NCBI RefSeq assembly: GCF_900188205.1
Contig: NZ_FZOH01000003.1
Span: forward strand, 642,539-706,538
DNA: 64,000 nucleotides
DNA from: Geodermatophilus saharensis
GTDB taxonomy: Bacteria; Actinomycetota; Actinomycetes; Mycobacteriales; Geodermatophilaceae
Direction: 5' to 3'
Shown piece by piece: positions 7,872-17,299 of this stretch. The notes under the pieces were generated by a model. The model was not told where the DNA came from. It was given only the letters and a program-made list of their open reading frames with translations, and did no database searches. Every line of letters begins with the position of its first letter. Position 1 is the first letter of the stretch. Made by a program: the position numbers and the translations under genes.

Positions 7872-9290
7872 CCGGGGTCGCCGCGCCGGCAGGGCGCGCG
7901 CCAGCACGGAGGCGACGACCAGCAGCCCGGCCCCCACGAGGAACGCCGTCCCGAAGCCCGACGTCAGCGCCGTGGCGTCGTCCGCTCCGCCGTGCCGGGC
8001 GGCCACCGCGCTGGCCAGCGACACCAGCGCCGCCAGTCCGACGGCGCTGCCCACCTGGCGCGAGGTGTTGAGCAGGCCGGACGCCAGCCCCGTCCGCTCC
8101 GGCGGGAGACCGGACATCGCGGTGACCGTGAGCGGCAGGCCCGAGGCGCCGAAGCCGGCCATGGCCAGGGTGAGCGGCACCAGCACGTCGACGGCGTAGC
8201 GGCCCTCGACGTCGATCCCCGACAGCCAGGCCAGCGACCCGGCGGCGACCAGGGCGCCCAGCACGTAGCTGCGCCGCGGCCCCAGCACCGCCATCCACCG
8301 CGACGCCCCCCGCGCGCCCAGGGCGATGCCGACGGCCCCCGGCGTGAGCGCGAGACCAGCCTGGAGCGGGTCCATGCCGAGCACGCGCTGCAGGTACAGC
8401 GCCAGGAAGAACATCGTCGTCGGCAGCAGGCCGCCGACGAGTGCACTCAGCCCGTTCGCGACGGTGACCGACCGGACGCCGAACACGTCCAGCGGGACGA
8501 CCGGCTCCTCGGCCCGGCGTTCGACCAGCACGAACAGCGCGGCCGACGCCACGGCGAGCGACAGACAGCCGAGCGTGGCCGCCGACGTCCAGCCGCGCTC
8601 CTCCCCCAGGATCACCGCCCCGACGAGCGCCGCGGTGGCCACGGTGACGGTCACCGACCCCGGCACGTCGAGCCGCCCGCGCACGTGCCCCGGCGGCCGG
8701 CCGGGCAGCGCCCACAGCGCGGCCAGGACCAGCGCGACACCGAGCGGCACGTTGACGAAGAACACCCAGCGCCAGCTCAGCAGCCCCGTGAGCAGGCCGC
8801 CGATGACGCCGCCGAGCGCCGAGCCCGACGCGGCCGCCGCCGTGAGCAGGCTCAGCGCCCTGGCCTTCGCACGGGCGTCGGGGGAGCCGGCGGCGACCAG
8901 GCTCAGCGTCGTGGGCACGAGCACCGCGCCGCCCAGCCCCTGCACGAACCGGGCGGCCACGACCTGCCAGCCCTCCTGCGCCAGGCCGGCCGCGAGGCTG
9001 GCCGCGGCGAAGAGGCCCAGGCCCACGACGAACGCCCGCTTGCGCCCGAACAGGTCGCCGACCCGGCCCCCGAGCAGCAGGAACCCGGCGAACGTCAGCG
9101 CGTAGCTGCTGACCACCCACTGCAGCCCGGTGGGCGAGAGCCCGAGGCTCTCCTGCATCGGCGGCAGGGCGACGTTGACGATCGACGCGTCGAGGACCGC
9201 GATGAACTGCGCCGCGCAGGCGATCGCGAGCAGCACCCCCGTGCGCCGCGGCGGCACCGGGACCGGTGCCGCCGCAACTGCCGGCCGCAT
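7857..9290 (-). CDS. DHA2-type MFS transporter
   Basis: 477 residues from the ATG 9288-9290, whose A is shared with the TAA stop of the upstream NTF2-like gene. Hydrophobic throughout with about 14 membrane segments. MFS signatures include VLDASIVNVALP in helix 1 (motif D1 of the DHA2 family), GGRVGDLFGRKR (loop 2-3) and the LSWRWVFFVNVP segment typical of EmrB/QacA-like drug/proton antiporters. It is the last gene of the second transcript. Inside a glycoside catabolic operon it more likely exports a released aglycone or an inhibitory product than imports sugar, since an ABC importer is present. That role is inference. Confidence 0.88.
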   Translation of the reverse strand: MRPAVAAAPVPVPPRRTGVLLAIACAAQFIAVLDASIVNVALPPMQESLGLSPTGLQWVVSSYALTFAGFLLLGGRVGDLFGRKRAFVVGLGLFAAASLAAGLAQEGWQVVAARFVQGLGGAVLVPTTLSLVAAGSPDARAKARALSLLTAAAASGSALGGVIGGLLTGLLSWRWVFFVNVPLGVALVLAALWALPGRPPGHVRGRLDVPGSVTVTVATAALVGAVILGEERGWTSAATLGCLSLAVASAALFVLVERRAEEPVVPLDVFGVRSVTVANGLSALVGGLLPTTMFFLALYLQRVLGMDPLQAGLALTPGAVGIALGARGASRWMAVLGPRRSYVLGALVAAGSLAWLSGIDVEGRYAVDVLVPLTLAMAGFGASGLPLTVTAMSGLPPERTGLASGLLNTSRQVGSAVGLAALVSLASAVAARHGGADDATALTSGFGTAFLVGAGLLVVASVLARALPARRPRHHED

Positions 9291-10072
9291 TACCGGAAGG
9301 TGTCCTCGAACTCGGTGTACGGCTTCGGCGGCTCGGGCTCCAGCGTCTGCGCCCGGTCGTTGGCGTACGGGTGGTAGACGGTCTCCACCGGCTCGTCGAC
9401 CGGCGGCAGGAAGATGGGGACGCCGTCGTCGCCGAACCAGGCGAGCTGCGAGTCGTGGCTCTCCTGGTTGTCCCTGGCGAAGGAGATCCAGTCCCGGTTG
9501 AACGGTGCCCGGGCGACCTCGTAGCAGCGGAAGTGCCAGATCCGCCACTCGCCGTCCTGCTTGACGAAGTCGACGCCGTACTTGCACCACACCCAGTGCG
9601 CCCACACCGGCTTGCCGTCGACCTCCCCGCCGGAGAACACCCACGGCGGGGCGCTCTCGGCGACCTCGGGGTCCATGAGCCCGGACTCCAGGCCGGCCAT
9701 GATCCAGATGCCCTTGGCGGTCTGCCCGTCGGCGCCGACCTCGATCACCGGGGTGGTCGTGTAGTGGAACAGCAGCTTGCCGATCGGGCGCGGGCGGCCG
9801 CGGTGGTAGGCGGTCACCGACTCGTAGGTCGTGTAGCGGCCGACGTTGTTGTAGCGCGACCACATGCCGGGGGTGCCCGGCTCCGCCCAGAGCTCGGCGA
9901 TGATCCGCTCGTCCTCGTAGGCGTTGTGGTAGTGCATGTAGCGGTTGAAGACGTTGTCCACCGCGCCGCGGTCGGCGGCGCGGGTGGCCTCCCGGCGCGT
10001 CTGCTCCAGCTGCTCCTGCAGCTCGTCGACGCGGCGGGCGAGCGCCTCGACGGAGATCTCCGTGGTCGTCAT
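9290..10072 (-). CDS. NTF2-like / SnoaL-like protein
   Basis: 260 residues, ATG at 10070-10072 with AGGAG upstream. The N-terminus (residues about 8-32) is a short coiled coil (VDELQEQLEQTRREA). Residues about 35-200 form an NTF2-like cone: AVDNVFNRYMHYHNAYEDE, then WSRYNNVGRYTTYE and WCKYGVDFVKQDGEWRIWHF. The last 60 residues are proline-rich and unlike the fold. NTF2-like proteins bind or transform small hydrophobic ligands such as polyketides, steroids and aromatics. Being translationally coupled to the transporter and following two sugar oxidases, it may act on the aglycone. No catalytic residue can be assigned. Confidence 0.75.
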   Translation of the reverse strand: MTTTEISVEALARRVDELQEQLEQTRREATRAADRGAVDNVFNRYMHYHNAYEDERIIAELWAEPGTPGMWSRYNNVGRYTTYESVTAYHRGRPRPIGKLLFHYTTTPVIEVGADGQTAKGIWIMAGLESGLMDPEVAESAPPWVFSGGEVDGKPVWAHWVWCKYGVDFVKQDGEWRIWHFRCYEVARAPFNRDWISFARDNQESHDSQLAWFGDDGVPIFLPPVDEPVETVYHPYANDRAQTLEPEPPKPYTEFEDTFR

Positions 10073-10116
10073 GTCAGCTCCTGTCCTGGTGGGTCGTCGG
10101 GGTTGCGGCGGTGCCG

Positions 10117-11643
10117 CTACTCGCTCGCCGCGCCCGCGACCGCCGGCACGTCGGCCAGGTCGGCCGCCAGCGCCCGGGCGGCCCGGATGGCGAGGGCGAC
10201 GCTGGTGAGCGTCGGGTTGCACGAGTTGGCGGTCGGGATGAGCCCGTTGCCGGCCAGCACCAGGCCGGGCACGCCCCACACCCGGGAGAGGGGGTCGCAC
10301 ACGCTGGTGCCGTCGTCGGCGGGACCCATGCGGACGGTGCCCATGTAGTGCAGCGAGCTGCCGGCCGGCATGACCTTCGGCATACCGTCGAGGAACTCGC
10401 CGAGCGCGGCCGCCGCACGCGCCTGGTGCACGCGGGCGCGGGCGAACTCGGCCTCCTCGCGCTCGGTGAGCTCGTAGGCGATCCGGATCCCCGGCAGGCC
10501 GTGCTCGTCGGGGCGGTCGTCCTCGAAGGTCAGCCGGTCCTCCGGGCGGGGCCACTTGCGGATGCCCCAGCCCATGCCGACGTAGCCGGCCGGGTTGTCC
10601 CGGAACCGGCTGCCCTCGGGCAGCGGCGCCGGCGACACCGGGTTCCACATGAGCTGCGCGTGGTAGGGGTGCCGCTCCTCGTCGAAACCGACGGACACGA
10701 TCGCCCGGATGGGGTCGACCGGCGCCGTCGGGTCCTCCCGCTCGGGCAGCAGGTCCGGCCGCACGGCCACCACGCCGAACAGCAGCGGGTGCTCGGTCAG
10801 GTACCGGCCGAGCGCGGCCGGCCGGATGCCGGAGGCCCACAACAACTGCGGCGTGCGCAGGGCGTCGGCGGCGACGACGACGGCGTCGGCGCGCACCTCC
10901 TCCTCCTCGCCGGTGCGCAGGTCGCGCAGCACGGCGCCCACGACCCGGTCCCCCTCGCGGACCAGCCGCACGCAGAGGGTCTCCGGGCGCAGGGTGAACC
11001 GCTCGTCGTCCGGTACGCCGTCGAGGACGACGTCGGTGCCGCTCCAGCGCAGCGAGCCGTCCGGCCGCGGGTCGGCGGCCACCGGCAGCGGGCGGACGGT
11101 GATGCCGTCGGGGGCGAACTCGGCGCGGACCGTCTCGAGGATCGCCGTCGCCTGGGGCGAGCCCGCGAAGTCCGGCCGGTGGACGTGCAGCAGCCCCTCG
11201 GCCTCGGTGACCAGCTCCTCCCACTCGGCCGCGTCGAGGAACGGGATCCGCTCGCTGCCCACCGGCCGCGGTGTCGCGCACGTCCAGTGCACGCCCTGGC
11301 CGCCGACGCAGGTGGCGCCGGCGGCGGCCGGCATGCCCGGGGAGCCGTCGGCGGCGCGGCCGATGAGGTGCGTGCCCTGCCGGGCGGTGATCGTGCCCTC
11401 GACGACGACCCCGCCGGGGATGCCCGACACCCCGCTCTCGGAGGAGGGGCCCTGGGAGGCCAGCCGGGCGGCCGCCTGCTCCTCGGGGTCGGGGATGTTC
11501 TTCACGTTCGTGCCGGCCGGGCGGCTGACGAGCGGCCCGGCCTCGACCACGAGCACCGAGACGTCGGTCAGCTGCTCGAGCAGCACCCGGGCGTGGGTGG
11601 CGCCGGTCGGCCCGCTGCCGACGATCAGGATCCGGGCGGTCAT
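10117..11643 (-). CDS. GMC / pyranose-2-oxidase-like flavoprotein (copy 1)
   Basis: 508 residues from the ATG at 11641-11643. FAD-binding GxGxxG at 9-14 (GSGPTG) with an acidic end of strand 2 (VVEAGP). GGQGVHWTCATP at 114-125 matches the pyranose 2-oxidase segment whose His carries or faces the flavin (here H119). The catalytic pair is H432 (SSLHYMGT) and N476 (SCNPTLT), spaced as in pyranose 2-oxidase. Bacterial members of this group include sugar 2-oxidases and the C-glycoside 3-oxidases (CarA-like) that make 3-keto glycosides. Three deglycosidase pairs in the same island favour 3-oxidation of a glycoside. No signal peptide is visible, so it acts in the cytoplasm. Confidence 0.85.
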   Translation of the reverse strand: MTARILIVGSGPTGATHARVLLEQLTDVSVLVVEAGPLVSRPAGTNVKNIPDPEEQAAARLASQGPSSESGVSGIPGGVVVEGTITARQGTHLIGRAADGSPGMPAAAGATCVGGQGVHWTCATPRPVGSERIPFLDAAEWEELVTEAEGLLHVHRPDFAGSPQATAILETVRAEFAPDGITVRPLPVAADPRPDGSLRWSGTDVVLDGVPDDERFTLRPETLCVRLVREGDRVVGAVLRDLRTGEEEEVRADAVVVAADALRTPQLLWASGIRPAALGRYLTEHPLLFGVVAVRPDLLPEREDPTAPVDPIRAIVSVGFDEERHPYHAQLMWNPVSPAPLPEGSRFRDNPAGYVGMGWGIRKWPRPEDRLTFEDDRPDEHGLPGIRIAYELTEREEAEFARARVHQARAAAALGEFLDGMPKVMPAGSSLHYMGTVRMGPADDGTSVCDPLSRVWGVPGLVLAGNGLIPTANSCNPTLTSVALAIRAARALAADLADVPAVAGAASE

Positions 11644-13175
11644 GCGTGCGCCTCCTCGGCGACGGGGGACGGAGCCGACCGGGCGGCCGGCTCCGCGGCC
11701 AGCTGCGTGGCCACGGCCCGGGCGGTGAGCACGCCGAGGGCGACGGCGGTGAGGGTGGGGTTGCAGGCGGTCGCGGTGGGGATGACGTTGTTGCCGCCGA
11801 CGTAGAGGTTGGCGGTGCCCCAGACGCGGCCGGCCGGGTCGCAGACGCTGGTGCCGTCGTCGGTGCCACCCATCCGGGTGGTGCCCAGGTAGTGCAGCGA
11901 GCTGCCCGGGGGCATGACGAACGGGTCCCCGAGCGGGCGGCCGAGGGCCCGTGCCGCCGCGGCGACCTCCTCGACGGCAGCGGCGATCGAGGCCCGGTCG
12001 GCGTCGCCGAGCGCGTAGTCGATGCGGATGGCCGGCAGCCCGTGCGGGTCGGCGGTGTCCTCGTCGAACCAGACGCGGTTGTCCGGCGAGAGCTCCTTGC
12101 GGCAGAACCAGCCGAGACCGACGACCTGCCCCGGCCGGACGGCGGTCCCCGGGTCCAGCGGCACCGGGGAGGCGTCCATCTGCATGACCTGGCCGTGGAA
12201 CGGCCGGTCGGCGGCGTAGGGCACCCAGGAGACACCGGAGACCGGGACGATCGCCCCGCCCCCGGGCGCCGCGGCCGCCGTGACCGGCAGGTCGGCGTCG
12301 ACCGGCGCGTCCGCGGGGACGTGCCGCTCGTCCAGGAGGGACGCCGCCATGACCTGCGGGTGCTCGGTGAGGTACCGGCCGAGCGCCGGCGGCCGGATGC
12401 CGGAGGCCCACAGCAGCTGCGGCGTCCGGAACGCGTCGGCCGCGACGACGACGGCGCGGGCGGGGATCCCGTAGCGCTCCCCCGACGCCAGGTCGACCGC
12501 CTCGACGCCGCTGACGCGGTCGCCGTCCCGCAGGACCCGCCGGGCCAGGGTGCCGGTGCGCAGCTCCACGTCCGGCCGGTCCCACAGGTCCCCCGCGATG
12601 ATCGCCGGGCCCGTCCAGTGCAGCGAGCCGTCCTCGCCGACGGACACCGCGACCGGCATCGGCCCGGCGGGGCGGCGGTGCGGCCGGTCGAACAGCTCGC
12701 CCAGGACCCGCTGCACCGCACCGGTCAGCGGCGCCCGGTCGAAGGCGTGCGTCGTGACCGCCAGCAGCGCCTCGGCGCGGGTCAGCGCCTCGTCGAGCAC
12801 CGCCGGGTCGACGCAGTCGGGCACCTCGTCGTCCACCGGCCGCGGGCAGGCCGCGGTCCAGTGGGCGCCCATCCCGCCGACGTTCGTCGAGACCGCCGCG
12901 TTGGGCATGGCGGCCGCGCCCACCAGGGTGGTCCCCGGCCGGGCCGGCGTGCCCCCCGGCAGCGGGCCCGGCCCGGTGGCCAGCGCCGCGAGGGCGGCGT
13001 CCCGGGCCTCGACGTCGAGGATGTTCTTCACGTGGCCGCCGGCCGGGTCGCCCAGCGCCTGCCCGGCCTCGAGCACGAGGACCCGCAGGCCCGGGCCGGT
13101 GTCGGCGAGCTCCCGGGCCACCGCGGTGCCCACGGGCCCGGAGCCCACCACGACGACGTCGTAGGAGGCGCTCAT
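11640..13175 (-). CDS. GMC / pyranose-2-oxidase-like flavoprotein (copy 2)
   Basis: 511 residues, ATG at 13173-13175, overlapping copy 1 by 4 bases. GSGPVG at 11-16, GGMGAHWTAACP at 100-111 (H105 as flavin-site His), H428 (SSLHYLGT) and N472 (ACNPTLT) as the catalytic His-Asn pair. It differs from copy 1 in the substrate loop and middle domain (alanine/glycine-rich about 288-300), so the two copies may have different glycoside or anomer preferences, or may form a heteromer. It directly follows an alpha-type deglycosidase gene (4-base overlap), tying oxidation and cleavage to one transcript. Electron acceptor unknown. Confidence 0.85.
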   Translation of the reverse strand: MSASYDVVVVGSGPVGTAVARELADTGPGLRVLVLEAGQALGDPAGGHVKNILDVEARDAALAALATGPGPLPGGTPARPGTTLVGAAAMPNAAVSTNVGGMGAHWTAACPRPVDDEVPDCVDPAVLDEALTRAEALLAVTTHAFDRAPLTGAVQRVLGELFDRPHRRPAGPMPVAVSVGEDGSLHWTGPAIIAGDLWDRPDVELRTGTLARRVLRDGDRVSGVEAVDLASGERYGIPARAVVVAADAFRTPQLLWASGIRPPALGRYLTEHPQVMAASLLDERHVPADAPVDADLPVTAAAAPGGGAIVPVSGVSWVPYAADRPFHGQVMQMDASPVPLDPGTAVRPGQVVGLGWFCRKELSPDNRVWFDEDTADPHGLPAIRIDYALGDADRASIAAAVEEVAAAARALGRPLGDPFVMPPGSSLHYLGTTRMGGTDDGTSVCDPAGRVWGTANLYVGGNNVIPTATACNPTLTAVALGVLTARAVATQLAAEPAARSAPSPVAEEAHA

Positions 13176-14203
13176 CGGGCGGCCACCGCGGGCTCGGCCT
13201 CGAGCAGCCGCTTGAGCATGTCGTGCTGCGCGCGGACCTGGTCGAAGGCGCTGTACCGGTCGCTGTAGGCGTGCGCCTCGTACTCGCTGGAGATGTAGCC
13301 GTCGTAGCCCTGCTCGCGCAGGACCCGGGCGACGGCGGGCCAGTCGATCGACGGGTCGGTGAGCCCGTCGGGGCCCTCGACGATGCCGTAGAACTTGCCG
13401 TGCACGTGGACGACGTGGGGGAAGAAGTCGGCCCACCGCTCGGGCGCCATCCGCCCGTGCATGGTGAACAGCATCTTGAGGTTGCCGATCTGGGGCGGCG
13501 TGGCGCCGGCCTGCGCCGCCCGCCGCTCCAGCTCCGGGAACTTCGCCATGGTCGGGCCGGGCTCGGCCCACAGTTCCTTCGTGAGCGCGGTGAGCTCCGG
13601 GGCGATGCCGGCGACGCGGTGGGCGTCGTCCACGGCGTCCGGGACCGCCCGCATGCTCGCGCTCATGTCGGGGATGAAGCCCAGCCAGGGCGTGTCCAGC
13701 CGCGTGAACAGCTCCTCGAGCGCCGCGACCGGCGGGGCGTCGATGGTGAGCGGGGCGTGGATCTCCACACCCACCTTGACACCGAGCTCCTCGGCCAGCG
13801 GCAGCAGCCGCTCCAGGATCGCCGGGCCGGTCTCGATGCCGACGCGCGCGACGGGGAAGCCGAGCGCGGCCGCGCCGCGCAGTTGCACGGCGACGTACTC
13901 GTAGGACTCGTCGTCCGAGAGCAGCCGGCCGGGGTACAGGCCGAGGTCGTTGTTGATGGCCAGGCACGACGGCGTGAGCCCGGAGGACTCGATGACGCCG
14001 CGGACCTCCCGCTCCTGGTCCCCGGACAGGCGGGGCCAGCCGCGCAGGCTCTGGAAGGCGACCATCTCCAGCCCGGGCCCCAGGTCGCGGGCGGCGACCT
14101 CGCCGACGAGGGAGGCGAAGTCCCGGCCGGGCCTGCGCTGCTCCAGGGTGAGGCTGAAGAGGGTGGTGCCGAGGCGGGGCAGCCCCGGCGCGGTGTCGGT
14201 CAC
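13172..14203 (-). CDS. C-glycoside deglycosidase alpha-type TIM-barrel protein (pair 2)
   Basis: 343 residues from the GTG 14201-14203, overlapping its beta-type neighbour by 4 bases (GTGA). TIM barrel with candidate metal ligands E147 (VEIHAP), D179 (IPDMSAS), H268 (HVHGKFY) and E307 (SSEYEAH), the same four blocks as in the proteins at 2320 and 15036. Strand 1 reads GTTLFSLT, again subgroup-specific. The expected reaction is metal-assisted cleavage of a 3-keto C-glycoside (or related glycoside) to aglycone and anhydro/keto sugar. The downstream overlap with GMC copy 2 makes a beta-alpha-oxidase-oxidase unit. Confidence 0.82.
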   Translation of the reverse strand: MTDTAPGLPRLGTTLFSLTLEQRRPGRDFASLVGEVAARDLGPGLEMVAFQSLRGWPRLSGDQEREVRGVIESSGLTPSCLAINNDLGLYPGRLLSDDESYEYVAVQLRGAAALGFPVARVGIETGPAILERLLPLAEELGVKVGVEIHAPLTIDAPPVAALEELFTRLDTPWLGFIPDMSASMRAVPDAVDDAHRVAGIAPELTALTKELWAEPGPTMAKFPELERRAAQAGATPPQIGNLKMLFTMHGRMAPERWADFFPHVVHVHGKFYGIVEGPDGLTDPSIDWPAVARVLREQGYDGYISSEYEAHAYSDRYSAFDQVRAQHDMLKRLLEAEPAVAAR

Positions 14204-14610
14204 GAGCGTGCTCCCGCCGCGGTGAGGGTCTTGTCGGTGGCGCTGGGCGCCACCAGGGGCACCCGGTCCGGGCCGGTGAGGATGTAGGGGATCGACAGGC
14301 CCAGCAGCAGCTGGACCCGGTGCTCGCGGCCGGGCGCGGTCTCGACCGGCGTGTGCAGCACCAGCGGGTCGGTGGTGAACCAGTACTCGTCCCCGGCCGA
14401 GGCCACCTCCGACAGCGGGTGGCGGGTGCCGTTGACGGTGACCGACAGCTCGGCCGGGTCGATCCGCCGGCCGTCGACGGTGAGGTCGACGCGGGCCAGT
14501 GAGGGCAGCGGCAGGGCGCGGTACCAGTGCGAGTAGACGGCGATGTCCAGGCCGTCGGGGGTGGCGGTGAGCGAGTCGGCGCGCACCACCTGGTCGTCGA
14601 GGGGTCCCAT
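14200..14610 (-). CDS. DUF6379-type small protein, C-glycoside deglycosidase beta subunit (pair 2)
   Basis: 136 residues, ATG 14608-14610 with a GAGAGGAA ribosome site. Same length and layout as the protein at 3375: variable start, GLDIAVYSHWYRALPLPSL (about 20-38), DLTVDGRRI, WFTTDPLVL, LGLSIPYIL, short polar tail. Predicted all-beta and cytoplasmic. It overlaps the alpha gene at 13172 by 4 bases and follows the third beta gene by 11 bases. Assigned to DUF6379 from motif layout plus adjacency to an alpha-type barrel. An alternative is a non-catalytic scaffold, but the strict pairing argues for a subunit. Confidence 0.8.
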   Translation of the reverse strand: MGPLDDQVVRADSLTATPDGLDIAVYSHWYRALPLPSLARVDLTVDGRRIDPAELSVTVNGTRHPLSEVASAGDEYWFTTDPLVLHTPVETAPGREHRVQLLLGLSIPYILTGPDRVPLVAPSATDKTLTAAGARS

Positions 14611-14621
14611 GTCCGTTCCTC

Positions 14622-15008
14622 TCAGGCGGCCAGCGTCAGGCGCTTGCTGTCGCGGCCGCCGCCGGGCACCGGCATGTACGAGATGCGCAGCCGGACGGTG
14701 ACGGCGACCTCGTGCTCGCCCGGCGCCAGCGGCTCGTCGGTCTCGAAGGCGAGCTGCGCCCGCTCCCCCATCTCCCACCGGTCGTCGGTGGTGTGCGGCA
14801 GCTGGTCGAAGCGGTAGGTGTGCCCGTGCACGGTGAACGTGGTGCGCGACGGGGGCACGGGCCGGCCGTCGAGGACGAGGTCGACGGCCTCGACCATCGA
14901 CAGCGTCAGGCCCCGGTAGTACGGCATCCGGACCTCCACGACCCCGCCGGTGCGGCCGTCGTCGAGGACCCGGAAGCCCTCCTCGCACACGATGTACTTG
15001 TCGAACAC
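14622..15008 (-). CDS. DUF6379-type small protein, C-glycoside deglycosidase beta subunit (pair 3)
   Basis: 128 residues from the GTG 15006-15008 with GGAG upstream (VFDKYIVCEEGFRV). The family blocks are VEVRMPYYRGLTLSMVEAV (about 24-42), VHGHTYRFDQLPH and VTVRLRISYMPV. It starts directly after the alpha gene at 15036 and precedes the beta gene of pair 2, giving the order alpha3-beta3-beta2-alpha2 along the transcript. It is the most divergent of the three beta proteins at the N-terminus, matching its divergent alpha partner (HIQAKFYEM instead of HVH-KFY). Confidence 0.8.
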   Translation of the reverse strand: MFDKYIVCEEGFRVLDDGRTGGVVEVRMPYYRGLTLSMVEAVDLVLDGRPVPPSRTTFTVHGHTYRFDQLPHTTDDRWEMGERAQLAFETDEPLAPGEHEVAVTVRLRISYMPVPGGGRDSKRLTLAA

Positions 15009-15035
15009 GTCGGTCTCCTCAGCGGACGGAGGGGC

Positions 15036-16031
15036 TCAGGCGGTCTCGCCGAGCAGGCGGGCGAACATGGCGTGCTGGCGGCGGACCTGCTCGACGCTGT
15101 CGACCGGGTGCACGTCCTGGATGTGGCGGTTGCCCTCGTACTCGCTGGACAGGTGGCCGTCGAAGCCGCCCTCGACCAGCACCGGAACGATCCGGTCGTA
15201 GGGGATCGAGTACTCGACCCCGTCGTCGGTCATCTCGTAGAACTTCGCCTGGATGTGCCCGATGAGGGGCATGTGCTCGAGCATCGCCTTGGGCTCGCTC
15301 CAGATGTAGTGCGTCGCCTGGCGGGCCAGGCCGAAGTCGGCCGGGCCGCCGCCGCGGTAGTTGACGACGTCCATCAGCGCGTGGGTGTCGCCGTGGTCGT
15401 CGTAGGTCTTCACGATCAGGTCGACCAGCTCGGGCTCGGCGCCGTCGCGCAGCGCCCGCTCGCTCACCACGCGCGGGAAGCGCTCGACGTAGGTCCCCAT
15501 GTCCGGCATCAGGCCCAGCGCCGGCGAACCCGTGCGGTGCATGACCTCGAGGTGCTCGAGGATCCACGGGTGCTCGTAGTGGAAGGGGGCGTGCACCTCG
15601 AGCAGCAGCCGGACGCCCTGCTCCTCGGCGTAGGGCGCCGCCTCCTCCATGACCTCCGGCGGGGTGTTGATGATCGCCCGCACGATGCCCGCACCCAGCC
15701 GCACCGCGATGTCGACGTCGCGGCAGATCGAGGCGACCTGCTCCTCGCGGGTCAGCCAGCGGTCGGGGTGCAGCTTGGTGTCCAGGAAGAGGTCGGTGGC
15801 GACCGGCGTGGTGCCGTACCGCTCCATCCAGGCGAACCAGTCCTCGACGAACTCGTCGCTGACGTGCGGGAACCCGGGGATCATCTGCTCGGGGATGATC
15901 TCGATGCCCCGGGCGCCGATCTCGCCGGCGACGCGGATGCAGTCCTCCACGGACAGCGTCCGGAGGAAGTACTCCTCCTGGAACGAGTAGAGGCTCACGC
16001 CCCGCTTGATCTGGTGTGCCGGTGCGCTCAC
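15036..16031 (-). CDS. C-glycoside deglycosidase alpha-type TIM-barrel protein (pair 3)
   Basis: 331 residues from the GTG 16029-16031, with GGGAGGA upstream. Strand 1 is GVSLYSFQEEYF. Metal-ligand candidates are E145 (LEVHAP), D177 (MPDMGT), H259 (GHIQAKFYEM) and E297 (SSEYEGN). These four blocks place it with the alpha proteins at 2320 and 13172 and apart from the other barrels in the window. Its beta partner starts 28 bases downstream. It is the first sugar-modifying enzyme gene after the transporter ATPase in the second transcript. Substrate not predictable. Confidence 0.82.
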   Translation of the reverse strand: MSAPAHQIKRGVSLYSFQEEYFLRTLSVEDCIRVAGEIGARGIEIIPEQMIPGFPHVSDEFVEDWFAWMERYGTTPVATDLFLDTKLHPDRWLTREEQVASICRDVDIAVRLGAGIVRAIINTPPEVMEEAAPYAEEQGVRLLLEVHAPFHYEHPWILEHLEVMHRTGSPALGLMPDMGTYVERFPRVVSERALRDGAEPELVDLIVKTYDDHGDTHALMDVVNYRGGGPADFGLARQATHYIWSEPKAMLEHMPLIGHIQAKFYEMTDDGVEYSIPYDRIVPVLVEGGFDGHLSSEYEGNRHIQDVHPVDSVEQVRRQHAMFARLLGETA

Positions 16032-16045
16032 GGGGGTCCTCCCGG

Positions 16046-17272
<1,227 letters not shown>

Positions 17273-17299
17273 GGCTGCTCCTGCTGCGGGTGGGGTCGG

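Noticed and set aside
10073-12721. Continuation of the NTF2-like frame through the GMC genes as one giant protein
   Set aside because: The upstream part is low-complexity Arg/Ser/Pro sequence in the wrong frame of two GMC genes; the ATG at 10070-10072 has a good ribosome site.
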